Assembly (NCBI RefSeq): GCF_003597395.2
Contig: NC_133771.1
Location: forward strand, 124,405,178 to 124,469,177
DNA: 64,000 bases
Direction: 5' to 3'
Origin: Chelonoidis abingdonii
Taxonomy: Eukaryota > Chordata > Testudines > Testudinidae
The notes beneath the pieces are model-generated. The model saw only the letters and a list, made by a program, of their open reading frames with translations. It did no database searches and was not told the DNA's origin. Numbering within the stretch: position 1 is the stretch's first letter; each line of letters begins with the position of its first letter. The position numbers and the translations under genes are program-made. Positions 1 to 12,068 of the stretch are shown here, one piece after another.

Positions 1-1134
1 CATTGCGGAGTCCAGGCCATTTCAAGTAACCTTCCCCCCGTACCAAAGGAAACTTAGATGGTATCAAAGATGGAAGTTACTAAGACTGTCAAACAAGGGG
101 TTTCCTCCCCTCTAAAAACTCTCCAGCTCAAGGCAAAGGGAACAAGCGGGGGTTTTTAAACAAAAGCCTTATTCAATACATTTCAAATGCTGTACTGGAT
201 TTTCCTTTTCTTTATCTTTAATAAAACGTTTAAAGGGTTTTTAACGGTGTTTGAGCCAGGTATTAAGTAGGCTGAGGTCTCTGTATACCAAACCCTGAAC
301 CTTTTTTAATGCTAGATAGTGACTGAGTTATGTTAACACCTTTGGTCCATTTATTTAATCTAAATTAATACAACAGTCCTCATCTGGTATAACCTGGAGT
401 AGCTTGACTTACTGCATTGATTTACACCCACTGAGGCTCTGGCCCCATGTGTCACTTCAAACCACTGAGTAGAAGTAGTCAGCTTGTTATAGCACTTTTC
501 AGAGGTGGGATCACCTCAGATCTAAATTGTTATAGTCCAACATCCACTTTATAAGCTTCTTCCAAAGGTACAGAAATAGTAGCTAATCAATACAGTCAGT
601 ATTTAAACAGCATCTGTTAAGGTTATATACTCTCGTCTCCCCACCCTGTCCCCACCAATGTAAATAAAGACCTATAACTCTGCCCTATGCTCTCCCTGGC
701 ACTGGGTTTACAGAAACCCTTACATGTCAAGTCTGTGGTTAGGGCTCTGTAAGTTGGGAGAAGGCAGAAGTACCGAACTGCATCACTATGGAAAAAGGAA
801 ACCAGAAAAACAAGTCCAACTTGAATTTTAAACCAATGTGTACGTTGTATTGGCCACAGGTAAACTTGAAAAATAAATATTGACATTTAACAACAAAAGA
901 AAGTAACTGTGTATGATAGCACTGATTGCTACATACTGAATCCCCAGTCCAAAGCAATCTTCCCTCTGGGTTGGTATCACAGTTTCAAGGTAACTGAACC
1001 TGTATCTCCCCCTGCCCCTGTGTCCACTGCAGGATTGGCCAGATGGGTGACAGCTGGAGACCTGAGACCTATCTCTGGGGAGGGACCCTTGTCCCAGTCA
1101 CTTCTGACTAGGGGTCAAGGCAGCACAGCTCCCT
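1..1134. other. Upstream intergenic DNA, no gene recognised
   Basis: I see no exon-like or RNA-gene signal here. The small ORFs in this stretch are short, low in complexity and on both strands. The first 300 bases have an AT-rich, retroelement-like look around an 'ataaaa' run, but I could not assign them to a family. Confidence 0.5.
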
Positions 1135-2405
1135 GCCGTACACTGTGATGTCCCTAGCAAGCCAGTCTGCCTAAAGGCCAACACCTGTGCCTTGCTTCCT
1201 CCCTGAGGGCTATGAGTAGGGCCCTACCAAATTGTGACCATGAAAAACACGTCATGGACCATGAAATCTGTCTTTTATGTGCGTTTACCCTATACTATAC
1301 AGATTTCACAGGGGAGACCAGCATTTCTCAATCTGGGGGTCCTGACCCAAAAGGGAGGTGCAGCAAGGTCACAAGGTAATTTTAGGGGGGTTGTGGTATT
1401 GCCACCCTTACTTCTGCATTGCCTTCAGAGCTGGGTGGCTGGAGAGTGGTGGCTGCTGACTGAGAGCCTAGCTCTGAAGGCAGCAGCGCAGAAGTAAGGG
1501 TGGCAATACCATACCATGCCATCCTAACTTCTGCGCTGCTGCTGGCGGCGGCTCTGCTTTCAGAGTTTGGCTCCCAGCCAACAGCCGCCACCCTCCAGAT
1601 GCCCAGCTCTGAAGGCAGTGCTGCTGCCAGCAGCAGTGCAGAAGTAAGGGTAACAGTACCACAACTCCCCACCCACACCCACTCACACTAACCTTGTGAC
1701 CCCCCTCCCCACACAACTCCTTTTTGGGTCAGGATCCCAACAATTACAATACCATGAAATTTCATATTTAAATACCTGAAAGCATGAAATCTATGATTTT
1801 TAAAATCCTACGGCCATGAAATTGACCAAAATGGACTGTGAATTTGGTAGATCCCTAGCTATGACCAGCATACTGCCAGCAGTTACAAGTTAACACACAA
1901 CTCCTTTTAAGCAATCACATTAATTCTTAAGGAAAAAGCATTCCAGAGAAAACATAAAAACAATACATAGATTTAATCACACCCTAAAAATGCCAGGAGT
2001 TACCCATCAGTGTTGTGGGACCAAAGTCTTTCCAACACTTCCACCATGCCCAAGAGCCCCTGCCAAATAAAAAAGTCTTGCCTATTTGCAGGATCAGAAA
2101 GTAGGCCCAGAATCAGTTTAAATGCAGTTTTTTTCTGCCAAAAGCCCTTTCTTTGCTTTTTATCCCTGGAAAAACCAGTTTGAACCAGTACGTGCAAGCT
2201 TCCCCAGGTGGAGTGGTACCTCTCTGGAGGGTTACAACTTATCTGATTCACCTTAAATCACACAACCACAACTGTTTTTAGTTCCTGCAGGAGTTGCGGT
2301 AATCTACCCACCATGGCATTGCATACAATGTCTGGTTCACAGCGACACACAAACTTAATACAATTTGGTCCCCAAAGATATTATGGGATTGCAATATCTG
2401 TTGGC
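1135..2405 (-). repeat. LTR-like dispersed repeat, copy A (interrupted)
   Basis: This stretch aligns by eye with 34990-35612. Shared landmarks include 'agcaagccag', 'agagaaaac', 'ggatcagaaag', 'cctttctttg', 'ccagtttgaac', 'cttaatacag/a' and 'aaagatatt', in the same order and spacing once the 641-bp hAT insertion at 1217-1857 is removed. Copies are clearly diverged. Length, order and the lack of a CR1-like 3' tail suggest a solitary LTR, probably read on the - strand, but I did not find clean TG...CA ends, so the class is inference. Confidence 0.5.
1217..1857. mobile_element. Non-autonomous hAT element with internal palindromes
   Basis: The ends are inverted repeats: 'tagggccctaccaaatt' at the left and 'aatttggtagatcccta' at the right. 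The flanks are an 8-bp target duplication, 'gctatgag' (1209-1216) and 'gctatgac' (1858-1865), one mismatch. An 8-bp duplication is the hAT hallmark. There is no transposase. The interior has a perfect 23-bp inverted repeat (1395-1417 and 1488-1510, from 'ggtattgccaccc') and further 'cttctgc...gcagaag' pairs to about 1650. It sits inside the LTR-like repeat at 1135-2405 and is therefore younger than that copy. Confidence 0.85.
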
Positions 2406-5120
2406 ACTGGCATACAGTCAATGGTCCATCATGATATTAATGGTACTAATTGGAAATTCCATGTCAGGCAAGTATAGCTTTTAAGTCCTGGACACAGAAA
2501 TCCATAAAGATTCCATGGAACTTTTTATGAGAATGAGGCAGTGGATCATATACATAGTACATGGGTAATGGGAAATAATGGCACTCAGATCATAGGTGTA
2601 TGCAGATTCCTCACCTGTACAGTGTGGAATGTTGCTATGGGTAGTTAGCTGTTGTATTCCACCACACAGTAGTGCTTATCAGTGCTGCCTATAATGCTGT
2701 GTATAAAGTGGTTTTATAAAACAGTGGGATCCTTCTGAATTTAAATTAAAGTAATTGAAAATATTGTGGTTTCCACCCCCACCCCCTGTTCACCCTTCTT
2801 CCCAATAAGGCTCATGGCCAAAGTGCTCCAGCAAAAAAGATTTCTTTTTCTGTAATCTCCAAAAAATAATATAAGCACTGAGCTCATGCATTCCTTGGTA
2901 TTAAGCCTGATCCTTTTGAAGTTTAGTCCTTCTCGTATAAATCTATTGACCTAAGGGTTGATTTTAATAGTGCATGTCAGCATCTACTATTTTGTGCACA
3001 CATCTTCTGCATATGCATCTACAAGGGATTTTTGCAAAGAATGCATGTGGCTAGATAGTTGGCCAGCTAGCCACCAATCCACAAAAATCCCCAAATTTAC
3101 TGCAGGCATGCTGTAAGCGTGCAAGAAAAAGTGTGTGCGTGAAACGAGACTACTTTTTAAAAATCAGCCCCCATGAATCACGCATGTGTATTTCAGCACA
3201 CAGTGTACGATCAGCTAACGGAAGAAAATACAACCAGAAAAATACTACAACAGTAAAGTAAATAGAAAGCCAGCATTGAAAATGTCTTTTGCTTAAAAGG
3301 GTTAATTCTCCTCTTGATTCGCTTGAATCACGTCCACTAATGTTGATTCATAGAAGCTCAGTGGGAGATATTCTCCAAATGCACACTCACTTGGGCTTTA
3401 AATAAACTAAGAATGAGAGCTTCATTCCCATCCCCCTTAATTTTAAATGTCTCTTTAAGGACTTATCTATTCCTCCTTTGTGATGCGAGTTCTGCATTGT
3501 CTATTATAGGGCAAGAGAACTGGATACCTGTATAATTAAGATTTATTTCCAAATCATATCTGGAAGAAGCTGAGGCAAACATTTTCTCGAGAACTAAACT
3601 TTATTGCATCACAAAAATTCTGCCTCTGTAGGATGTCTTGCTGTAACTTTACTCCCACTGCATCGTCACTACAATTTTTCCCTCTCTCTGTTTTTTAAGA
3701 TATATCCATGAGTTGTCAAGTCTGAAAGATAGTTTAAACAAAAAAAAAAGCTAACTACTTTTGATTAGTTCTTTGCATCGTAATCTGCGTCCTGCACTAC
3801 TCTTAACGTTTTCCAGACTGCATCTTTCTCTGTCTGCTTAGCATAGGTACCTTAATTGAAAGGGCAATGTGCAGATTCTGAACAGTCAGTAAATGTGTCT
3901 CTAGTTCCCAAAATATGGAAATTCAGTAATTTAACCGAGGAGTGGAGGAATTATAGTGCATCAGGCCAATGGTCCATCTAGTTCAGTATCCCATCTCTGA
4001 TAATGGTAGGTAACAGATGCTACCGAGGAAAGTGCAAAACCGATAATGGAGAAGTCTGGCACAATCTTCTCTTAGAATTTTCTTCTAATTGGTTGGTTCC
4101 TCCACCACCTCCAACCACCACCACTGGAGCAATCCATTAGACACTACTGCATCTGCCTTTTTGTATTAGGGGGTGTTCACAGTCTATCAGAAAAAGGGTC
4201 TCATTCAATAAAAATACCAATTTATATACTGTGTCTGTGTATGTGAACATCACACAATTCATTTTAAAACTGGTGATTCTATTTCACTTGGAGCTAAGTA
4301 TTTTGTTTTTTCTTTAGAGTGCTTTGGAAAACTATGCAAGAAGTGGTGGAAAAAAAAACTGTCCCTACTCGCTACCCCTTGTGGCTTCCAAGTCCTTTGA
4401 ACATAACAGGCACACCTACATCTAATTGTAAACACGCTAGTCTGGATATTCAAACAAAAAAAAATAAATCTGGTTGTCCAGTCATTATTCCTGCCTAAAT
4501 AAATATAGTCTGGCTAATGCCAGCTCATCTGCACATAGTTTCGGGATGAAGAAAGGCAAGTTTTAAAACAGCTGCTGTTACTGAAAATAGTCTTTTAATA
4601 GGAAAAGGGCTTCATCTGTGAGGGGAGTGAGCCTGCTTCTCCCTCTCAAGTACTGTACACACAGAGTTAAAAATATATGGAAAAAGAGGTGAAAGAGAAA
4701 AACAACAACATGTAATGCCAATATTTCTCATTAGTAATGGTATCAAATAGCTAGCATTCTGCCAGAGCATATCATAGCTATTTCTGGTAAAAGCTCCAAG
4801 CTTGGATCCAAAAACAGATAAACCACAGATCTAGAACATGAATCTGGAACCAGACGAGCCTCTAAGCCAGTCTGAATCTGGAGCCAGATGGCTTCCAATT
4901 CAACCATCTTTATCAACTGAACCTGCAGTGCTTATTAATATGAGTAGGCCATCAACAGCCTGCAGAATTGGGCCTTTTGGCCCTGATTCAGAAATGTTAT
5001 CAGTGGGACTATACATGTGCTTGAAATTAGGCACCTGCTTAAGCACCTTATTGAACTGGGGCCTCACCCTGTTTTACTATCCACAAAAATTATTTGAGCA
5101 GTGTAATATTAATATGAATT
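2406..5120. other. Intergenic DNA with one CR1 relic, no gene recognised
   Basis: Apart from the CR1 fragment near 3955-4200 I see nothing that resembles an exon, an RNA gene or an intact mobile element. ORFs such as the one at 4838-5152 have no recognisable protein features. Confidence 0.5.
3955..4200 (-). repeat. CR1-type LINE 3' fragment
   Basis: The words 'catcaggccaatggtccat' and 'ctagttcagtatcccatctc' match the reverse complement of the 3' end of a CR1 subfamily that is common in turtles and other sauropsids. It is a short, old, 5'-truncated copy. The family call is from memory of CR1 tails. Confidence 0.6.
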
Positions 5121-5128
5121 ACCTAGAT

Positions 5129-5429
5129 CAGTGTTTAACTAGTGGGTTGTGATCCTTCAGGGGTTCACAAAAAGGACTGAAGGAGGTCATGAAGAGCTGA
5201 AAGCATTGTCATAATCAAAAGTAAAGAAAATCTTGCTCCCCACCCAGACAGCCCACCTTTACCTTGCAAGATCAAGTATGCTCTGTCAGTCTCTTGAAAT
5301 GGGCATGCACACTATACAGCTTCAGCACTGTATACATTTTTTACTCTTACTTTTATAGTAAATGTAAGCTGATTGTAAACACTGCCTTCAAATGAGGGAT
5401 TATCAACCTAAAAGATTTGAGAAACAGTG
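5129..5429. mobile_element. Non-autonomous hAT element
   Basis: It starts 'cagtgtttaactag' and ends 'gagaaacagtg', a short imperfect terminal inverted repeat. A perfect 8-bp target duplication ACCTAGAT flanks it (5121-5128 and 5430-5437). The 301-bp interior has no coding capacity. Confidence 0.85.
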
Positions 5430-5437
5430 ACCTAGAT

Positions 5438-8264
5438 CAAACTGCATTAGACTGCAACTATAACAAAGTAACAGAGATTTTCTGCACAGAAAGTCCTGTG
5501 CACAACTAAAACAACTGTAACCAGATGGGAAATAAATGAGTTTTCCTCACTTTCAGCACACATTAATATATTTCAGGTTGTTTTTTTTTAAAAACAGCAA
5601 CTTTCAGAGTAAAATTTTGGACAGTTTCTTTAGCCTAGAAAAGCTGCAAAATGCTTAACAAGATGGCTGCTTCAACTTTTAATACATATTATTGTAACCT
5701 TAGTAAGAATGTTTGAAAATTAAGATTTAAAGTTTTGTGTATTGGCAGCCTGGTATTCACTCTCTTGCAATGTCCTGAACAGCTGTTCTGCCTCATTTCC
5801 TCCCCAGCTGACTAAAGGCAAAAGTTCTAGGGAAAGGAAAATATTTCAGCGATGTTGTGGGCATGTAGGTTTTCTGGTGGAATTCTTCATCATGGGGGCT
5901 ATGATCATATGGTCATAAACCCCTTCCAGGAAATGCTCTGGCACTTGATCACTAATGTTTAATTTCAAAGTTGAAAAGAATTGTCACTACTCCTGAGTAA
6001 AGTTTGATGCAAATTATAATCTCGTTTAAAATAAAAATAGCAAACATTAAAGCATCTTCTTGTGGTAGTCTGTATTAGCAAAGTATATATACAGATTTGT
6101 CAAGGCTCATGGCCCAGCAGCATTACAATACTACTACCGTTAGTCCAGGATGCGGCACCCACACAGCTCTGCCATGCTAGCCCACCAGAATGCTAACCAA
6201 GGCACCCTACTGTTCCATTTCTGGGCCTCGCATGAGCTTCTGGATATACCTACAAAACAACATATGCATGAAGATCAGCAAGCTTGACTGTTTTGATTAA
6301 GATGGTTTTCTCTCCAGTGGCTCTAAAACAGATCCTGCTAAACCTCTACTACTACACGGTGTGAGTCATTATAATGCACAGGGTGCCTCAGAGGTGCACA
6401 GTGAAAGGGTATGGAAATCTGAACCAAAGTGAAGAATGACCCAGAGGAAAACAAAGTGTAAATTACAGCTTCCCTTGGGCAGCTTTGCTTGAAATACCCA
6501 TTGCTTTTTCAGTTGAGATAACAGTGGCATTGCCCACAGTACCTGAAGAACAGTGTTTAAAAACCTGTTGAAACACAGTACAAACCTGTCTGCAGCAAAA
6601 CTGATTTGGTAACGCAGGTGAGTAAATAGGGGCAGGGAGGGTGAACTGTGTTTTTAAAAAATATAATAATAATAATCTCTTTGCACACTTAAGTGTGTTT
6701 AAAGAGTTTGTTAAAAGGAGCCAAAGAAAGCGCTCCTCCCCCTCCACACACACAGATGGATGACTCCTGTAAAATTGCTCACCTGTTCTCTCTCAACCTG
6801 AGATAGCCTGAGGTGTAGCTGGCACAGAGAGGCAGCCACCTACCTGGTGATGCTCTCTGCATCTGCTCCCTCATAGCTAACAAGGGTGCTGGTAAATGAT
6901 GGTGAAAAGAGGGTGGGTGGAGATAACTGCCAGGGGAAGAAGGAATGATGGAGAACCACACAAAGGGGCTGAGGAAGAGCCAACGTGAGTGGACTGAGGA
7001 GGAAGGAGGGGAGTTATCGATAAGGGAAGGTTGAAGAAAAGAAGGCCACCAAGAATGGAAGATGAACTGAGAAGAATGAGGCATGCAGTGAATAAGACAA
7101 GGTTTGTGTTATTCAGATATTCTGATTTTGTATCCTATAAAATAAAAAAAAAAAAAAATGAAAACCTTTGCAAATGGTTCCAATATACATTTTAACAAAC
7201 TGTCCAGCTTTCTTCAACACTTTTCTCTGTTAAGCAGCTTATGCTAGTTGCCAAAACATGAAGTAAAAGACTCTCATAAAAAAAGATTTATAGAAAGTGC
7301 TCAACTCTATTGCATTGCTAAATGTTTCCAATACTACATCTTCACCTGCCTCTGCTTTTATATTTTGTTCTCTGAACCTGATTTGTTGTGCTTAAAAGAA
7401 AGCGTATTGTTAACACCCCAGTCCTATGCCTAGGCAAGTATTTTCTTTACCAATTCAGACATTGAGCTCTCTGTCAATAATCCTGACTGGTGTGTTCATG
7501 TCGCTAATGTTTTCTACTGCAAATTACAAGTACAAATGAATTACACGCACAGGGACTATTGAATCTCTGACATGTCATTGTCCTCCAAGTGACAGCACAC
7601 TCCTAATGATGTATGGGAAGAATTTATCATGAGAACAGGGTGCTCTAGCAATCATTCCTTGAAGGCAAAAGACAAATTTATACATAAGTGAATGAGACAG
7701 CACCCGATTTAGAAAAGAGAATGTTTCATATAAATCAACTTTCTCTTGTCATCTATGATACTGAATGTATTAGGCAACTCTGCTCCCACACATGAGACTG
7801 CTGCCACTTAATCATAACTAGGACCTTTTCCTCTAGGGGAAAAAGGTCAGGGGGAAAGATGACAAAGATGGAAATAGATTCTTGGCCTGCCTGTCTCCCT
7901 ACAAGAAACCCATGGTAAGAAAAGTGTCCTTGTTCTGTTTAGGATGTGAAATGTTCATACTATTCAGTGTGTTTCCTACATTCAGTGAAAACAAACTTTG
8001 AGCTGCACGTGTTCATCCTATTACCGTGGTCACCGACATACTCAAATTAAAAGCTTTGTGGGGTGATTTCCTCTAGGTTAGCTCTCACTCATTCACCTAA
8101 TCTTATATACTGTCCCAAGAATTCTAATCCAGATACAAAGCCAAATTTAAACACTGAAGCCTACTGTTCCCACCAGATCCCATTACCATTTTCTTTCTTG
8201 AAGGGGCCTCAAACTTAAACACAAAAACAAACAAAAAACCCCACCACCACATTATTGCTACTAA
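5438..8264. other. Intergenic DNA, no gene recognised
   Basis: No exon, RNA gene or well-delimited mobile element is visible. There is a short TAA-type run near 6660-6675 and a poly-A run at about 7142-7157. ORFs here lack recognisable domains. Confidence 0.45.
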
Positions 8265-8573
8265 GGTCTGGTCTACACTAAAGACCTATATTGGTATAAC
8301 TACATCGCTCAGGTTAGGCCTCATGTACACTAGAAACCTTGTAGCAGCACAACTGTATCGATGCAGCTGTAAGAGCGCTCGTGTAGTGTTCTATACCAAC
8401 AGGAAAGAGCTCTCAGTTGCTATGACTGTGGGAGAAGCTCTCCTGCCAACATAGCACTGTGCACACTACCACTTATGCCAGTGAAATTTATGTTACTTGG
8501 AGGGGTGGGGGTTCACACCCCTGAGCAACATACATTTTACTGACAAAAGTGGTAGTGTAGACATGGCCTTAGA
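8265..8573. mobile_element. 'GTCTACAC'-end miniature element, composite
   Basis: The left end reads 'ggtctggtctacacta' and the right end 'tagtgtagacatggcc', the inverted-repeat ends shared by about a dozen short elements in this window. A second left-end-like motif ('aggcctcatgtacactag') at about 8318 suggests that one copy landed inside another or that the end was duplicated. The flanks are TAA and TTA, an imperfect 3-bp duplication. No ORF. Confidence 0.7.
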
Positions 8574-9707
8574 GTACTGTAACAGATTTCTGTTTTTGAA
8601 GTTTGTTTGCTTTGAACTCCATGAGACTGTGTTTACACTGTGTGTCCATACAGGTACTAGCACAATGGAGCCTTGACTAATGCCCTCAAGCATGAATAAA
8701 ATGCAAATAGACAGCATTGTGTGTGTCCTCATTTCCCTGAATACTTAACTTGTGGTTCATCCACACTACAACTACAGCCACAATTGTTTTGTAACTGGTT
8801 AGAAGCCCGGTCACCTTAACAGAGGATAAATAATCTAGTTATGTTTGTTTCCACACAGCCAGCAAAGCTGTGTTTGCATATTTGCATATCCGCATATCCA
8901 CCCACACCTGCCTTGCTAGCCGTGTTTGTATTATTGCTTTCTGGGAAAATCTGGCAGCTCTCTCTTTACTCAGCAAGGAAATGTGGGAGGAACACAGCAC
9001 TATTAGAAAGAGAAGGAGGTTCCTGGATAAAGCTGGGTGAATAATGGTCTTTTTTGTTTTTGTTTTTAATAATTGGCAATTTAAAGAAATTTTTTTTTAA
9101 CAAAGTCATTTTGGATCAACAATCAAAACTCTTGGGAAACTGAAAAGTAAAAAAAAAATTTGGGTCAAATAAAACGTTAGATTTCAAACATTTTAAAAAC
9201 TTTAATAAATCAAAGGAACTACTGAAATAAAAAATTGTTTTCAGACCAAAAAAAAAAAACCATTTGATTTTTTTCTGAATTTGTTTTCTAATTGAACAAT
9301 TTTGCAAAAAATCAATAAATTTGCGAAACAGTTCATTGTCACTGAATCTGCGTTTTTCTCCAAAAAAAGTTTCATCTGAATTTTTTTGCCAACTTCTATT
9401 TCTGGACATTGTTAGAATAAATGAGAATTATTAATTATAAAAATAACACACACATATATAGCATCTTTCAGTCCAAAGCGTTTTACAAACTAGGGGTCAG
9501 CTCTGGCATTTACTTCATATTACTTAGTGGGAACTTTGAGTGTGCAAAGAATTCCAGTATCTACATACATAAATATGTCACCTTATTGCTGAACTGCAGC
9601 CACCTCTGGAGAGGAATATGGGAGCTGTTTAATAAGGCTACACGGCCATTTAGAACAGGAAGTGAGAAGCAATACAGCAAAACTGCATGGGGAAATTTAC
9701 CATTGCT

Positions 9708-9812
9708 GTTTGCAGCTAGTAGCTGTGTTGGTCCCAGGATATTAGAAAGGCAAGATATTATTGGACAAACTAAAAATAAAAATATTTTACCTCACCCACC
9801 TTGTTTCCCTTG
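9708..9812. repeat. Penelope-associated tail repeat
   Basis: 'agctgtgttggtcccaggat', 'attagaaaggcaag' and 'cctcacccaccttgtttc' match in pieces the repeat that follows the Penelope-like element at 45202-45362 and the fragments at 33325-33433 and 34695-34768. This copy looks rearranged: one half is inverted relative to the other. Confidence 0.6.
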
Positions 9813-10057
9813 AGAAATTTAGGCAGACAGGAGCTTGACTTCTACCTGTGCAGATAGGACTATCCCAGGTTCTCAGTGGTAAAGGTGTGTTTAATTTATA
9901 CAAGGCTGGCTAGGACAGATGTTCTGTCTGTACCAATATGAAAAGTTCCCTATTGGATGGATTGGCATTTGGCATATTTTCATGTGATATGTTGTTAGTA
10001 TTTTTAATCACTACTTACCTTACAAATTACTTTATGCTCTCTCGTTGTTAGTTCATG

Positions 10058-10107
10058 TTTATACAACACTTTGAGCCCCTGATTTATACAACACTTTGAG
10101 CCCCTGA
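10058..10107. repeat. Perfect 25-bp tandem duplication
   Basis: The unit starting 'tttatacaacactttgagcc' occurs at 10058-10082 and again at 10083-10107 with no mismatch. It lies about 200 bp upstream of the CpG island. Confidence 0.95.
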
Positions 10108-10279
10108 TTTGAAAGACACTAGATAAGAGTGCGGTACTAGTTCCTGTCCTTCAGGGAGGCAGGATGCGGTGCAGCGTGGTGAGTTTTGCTTGTTGGGATC
10201 CAGATCTGATCCGTGTCAAAGTTTAGGAGCTTCTGGATCTTGCCCTTCTCATTAGCTTCCCAATGATAGGCCTGGAACT

Positions 10280-11245
10280 GCCACTTTCACTCCTCCTCCA
10301 AGTCAGGCGGGTGCCGGCTGTGGGACGACTCTCCTCGCCCTGTTTTGTCAGTCTGGGAGCAGCCCAGCAGCTGCCTCCTCCCCGGGGAGCAGTGATTCCA
10401 ACCCCGCCCTCCCCTCGGGGCGGAGGCAGGCGGACAATGGTTTTTACCTGTCCCAGAGCGGGAGGAGGAGTCGCCACTGGAGAAGGGAGGAACAAAGTCA
10501 ACTCCTAGTTTACCCGGGACCGGCGCCGCGGGTAGCGCCAGCAAGCGGGCGGCCGCTAGAGCCAAGGACTCTCCGGCAATCCAGCCGGGTCACCCTTTGC
10601 AAGGAGCCGGGGCGGCGTTGGCCGGGAGGGAAGAAGGACACAGCGGCACTTTGTGTTTCCCCGCCGAGTTGCTGGAGCCTGTTTCTGCGCTGGCAGCTCG
10701 CGGCGATCCTGGGGCGCCCTCGGCTCCCCTTCGTGTGGTGGCGGCGCTGAGCCCGGCAAGGGGAGAAGCGGCGGCGCTTTCTCTGCCCTCAGCCCATTGG
10801 TGACTTTGGGGCGGGGGGCGCTACCGCAGGGAGCCGTCTCTCTCCCGGACCGCACGCGAGGGGTGGCAGGGTGGGTCCCCGGAAGGGGAGAAGCGGCGGC
10901 GCTTTCTCCGCTCCCCGTTGTTGGTGCCCTGGTTTTTGGCGGGGAGCGGGTGCGTTCCCCGGCACCTCCTGCGCCTTCCTCCCTATGGCCAGCCGCCCCC
11001 ATGGCTCCGAGCAAAGGGCTGCGGCTGCTCTGGAAGCAGGAGCCGGCTCCGAGCGCCCTGCTCGAGGCGCGCAGCCGCCACGACTGTCTGCTGCTGGAGG
11101 CCGGCACCGTGGCCACCCTCAGTAAGTGCCTCTGGCGGGCAGCGGCCGGGCGTGGCTGCGCTGAGCGCGCACCTGGGGGTGCGGGGCGGGGTGGGTCAGA
11201 CTGGGGCAGGGCGGGTTTTCGTGTGGGCACAGACCAGTATCTAAG
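10280..11245 (+). promoter_or_regulatory. SYNJ2: CpG island spanning the SYNJ2 promoter and exon 1
   Basis: Base composition changes abruptly to GC- and CpG-rich sequence, unlike the AT-rich flanks. There are GC-box-like sites, for example GGGGCGGGG at 10808-10816. I see no TATA box at a suitable position, as expected for a CpG-island promoter. The transcription start is not determinable. Long ORFs in all frames here are a by-product of GC richness. The island covers the start codon at 11001 and the exon 1 donor at 11122. Confidence 0.85.
11001..11121 (+). CDS. SYNJ2: SYNJ2 (synaptojanin-2), coding exon 1
   Basis: Synaptojanin-2 is a membrane-trafficking phosphoinositide phosphatase with an N-terminal Sac1 domain, a central inositol 5-phosphatase domain and a proline-rich tail. 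It acts in clathrin-mediated uptake. This exon encodes residues 1-40 plus one base of codon 41, beginning MAPSKGLRLL and containing DCLLLEAGTVATL. The pattern fits SYNJ2 better than SYNJ1. The donor is a|GTAAGT. The ATG has G at +4 but C at -3, and an out-of-frame ATG lies 16 nt upstream (10985). The frame stays open upstream to 10653, but the family's usual N-terminus supports 11001. Confidence 0.92.
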
Positions 11246-11678
11246 GGCTAAACGTCCAGAGCCAGCTTTTCAAAGAGCTCAGCCTCCTACTTAGGCACCA
11301 AAATAAGGGCAGATTTTCTAAAGTGCTCAGGGTGTCCCGGGCTCAGTCTGCCCTTGGCTGGGTTGCTGTTGTCAGGATCCGTACACGTGTGAAAGTTTGG
11401 GCTGCTCTGCAGAAGGCTAAGGCTCTAGCAATTACACCTGTCGGGGGACTGGTAGCCTCCTCCCCACAGCGGGACAGCAAGGCCAGGGTGACACTAGACT
11501 TTTTCTCCCTACTGTAGTTACTGTTGGCACAGCCTCATCAGCAGTCCCAACACTGGAGATACTAGTGTAGAGGAGGCCTGGAGCCTTCAGAGATCAGCAT
11601 TGTAAGGCCTAACCCCCACTGCCTTGCCACTTGCTGTGAAGTTTTCAGCCCCAAATTAGGTGTTTAGGTTCCCCATAC

Positions 11679-12068
11679 CAGTAACTCTCAACCTTTCCAG
11701 ACTATATTATATCCCTTTCAGGAGTCTGATTTGTCTTGTATACCCATAAGTTTTGCCTCCCTTAAAAACTACTTGCTTACAAAATCAGACATAAAAAATA
11801 CAAAAGTCTCACAGCACACTATTACTGAAAAATTGCTTACTTCTCATTTTTACCATATAATTATAAAATAAATCAATTAGAATATAAATTTTGTACTTAC
11901 ATGTCAGTGTACAGTTTATAAAGCAGTATGAACAAGTCATTGCATGAAATTTTAGTTCATACTGATTTTGGTAGTGCATTTTATGTAGTGTGTTGTAAAA
12001 CTAGTCAAATATCTAGATGACTTGATGTACCCCCAAGGGGTACAAATACTCCAGGTTGAGAACCACTA
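11679..12068. mobile_element. Non-autonomous hAT element
   Basis: Ends read 'cagtaactctcaacctttcc' and 'aggttgagaaccacta', an inverted repeat of the common 'CAGTGGTTCTCAACC' hAT type. A perfect 8-bp target duplication CCCCATAC lies at 11671-11678 and 12069-12076. The 390-bp interior is AT-rich and non-coding. Confidence 0.9.

Larger units (their letters stand above)
8574..10279. other. Intergenic DNA, AT-rich, with a Penelope-type tail
   Basis: Positions 9010-9420 are rich in A and T runs ('aaattttttttt', 'caaaaaaaaaaaacc') and resemble the end of the element at 13365-13870. A Penelope-type tail fragment lies at 9708-9812. A small tandem duplication is at 10058-10107. I see no gene. Confidence 0.5.

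Noticed and set aside
9010..9420. 97-codon Phe/Lys-rich ORF on the - strand
   Set aside because: Product of A- and T-runs in a degenerate AT-rich repeat, related in part to the ends of 13365-13870.
10556..11294. Long ORFs on both strands over the CpG island (for example 224 codons on the - strand, 10556-11230)
   Set aside because: GC-rich sequence lacks stop codons in every frame. The products are low in complexity (Pro, Arg, Ala, Gly) and only the frame from 11001 matches a known protein.
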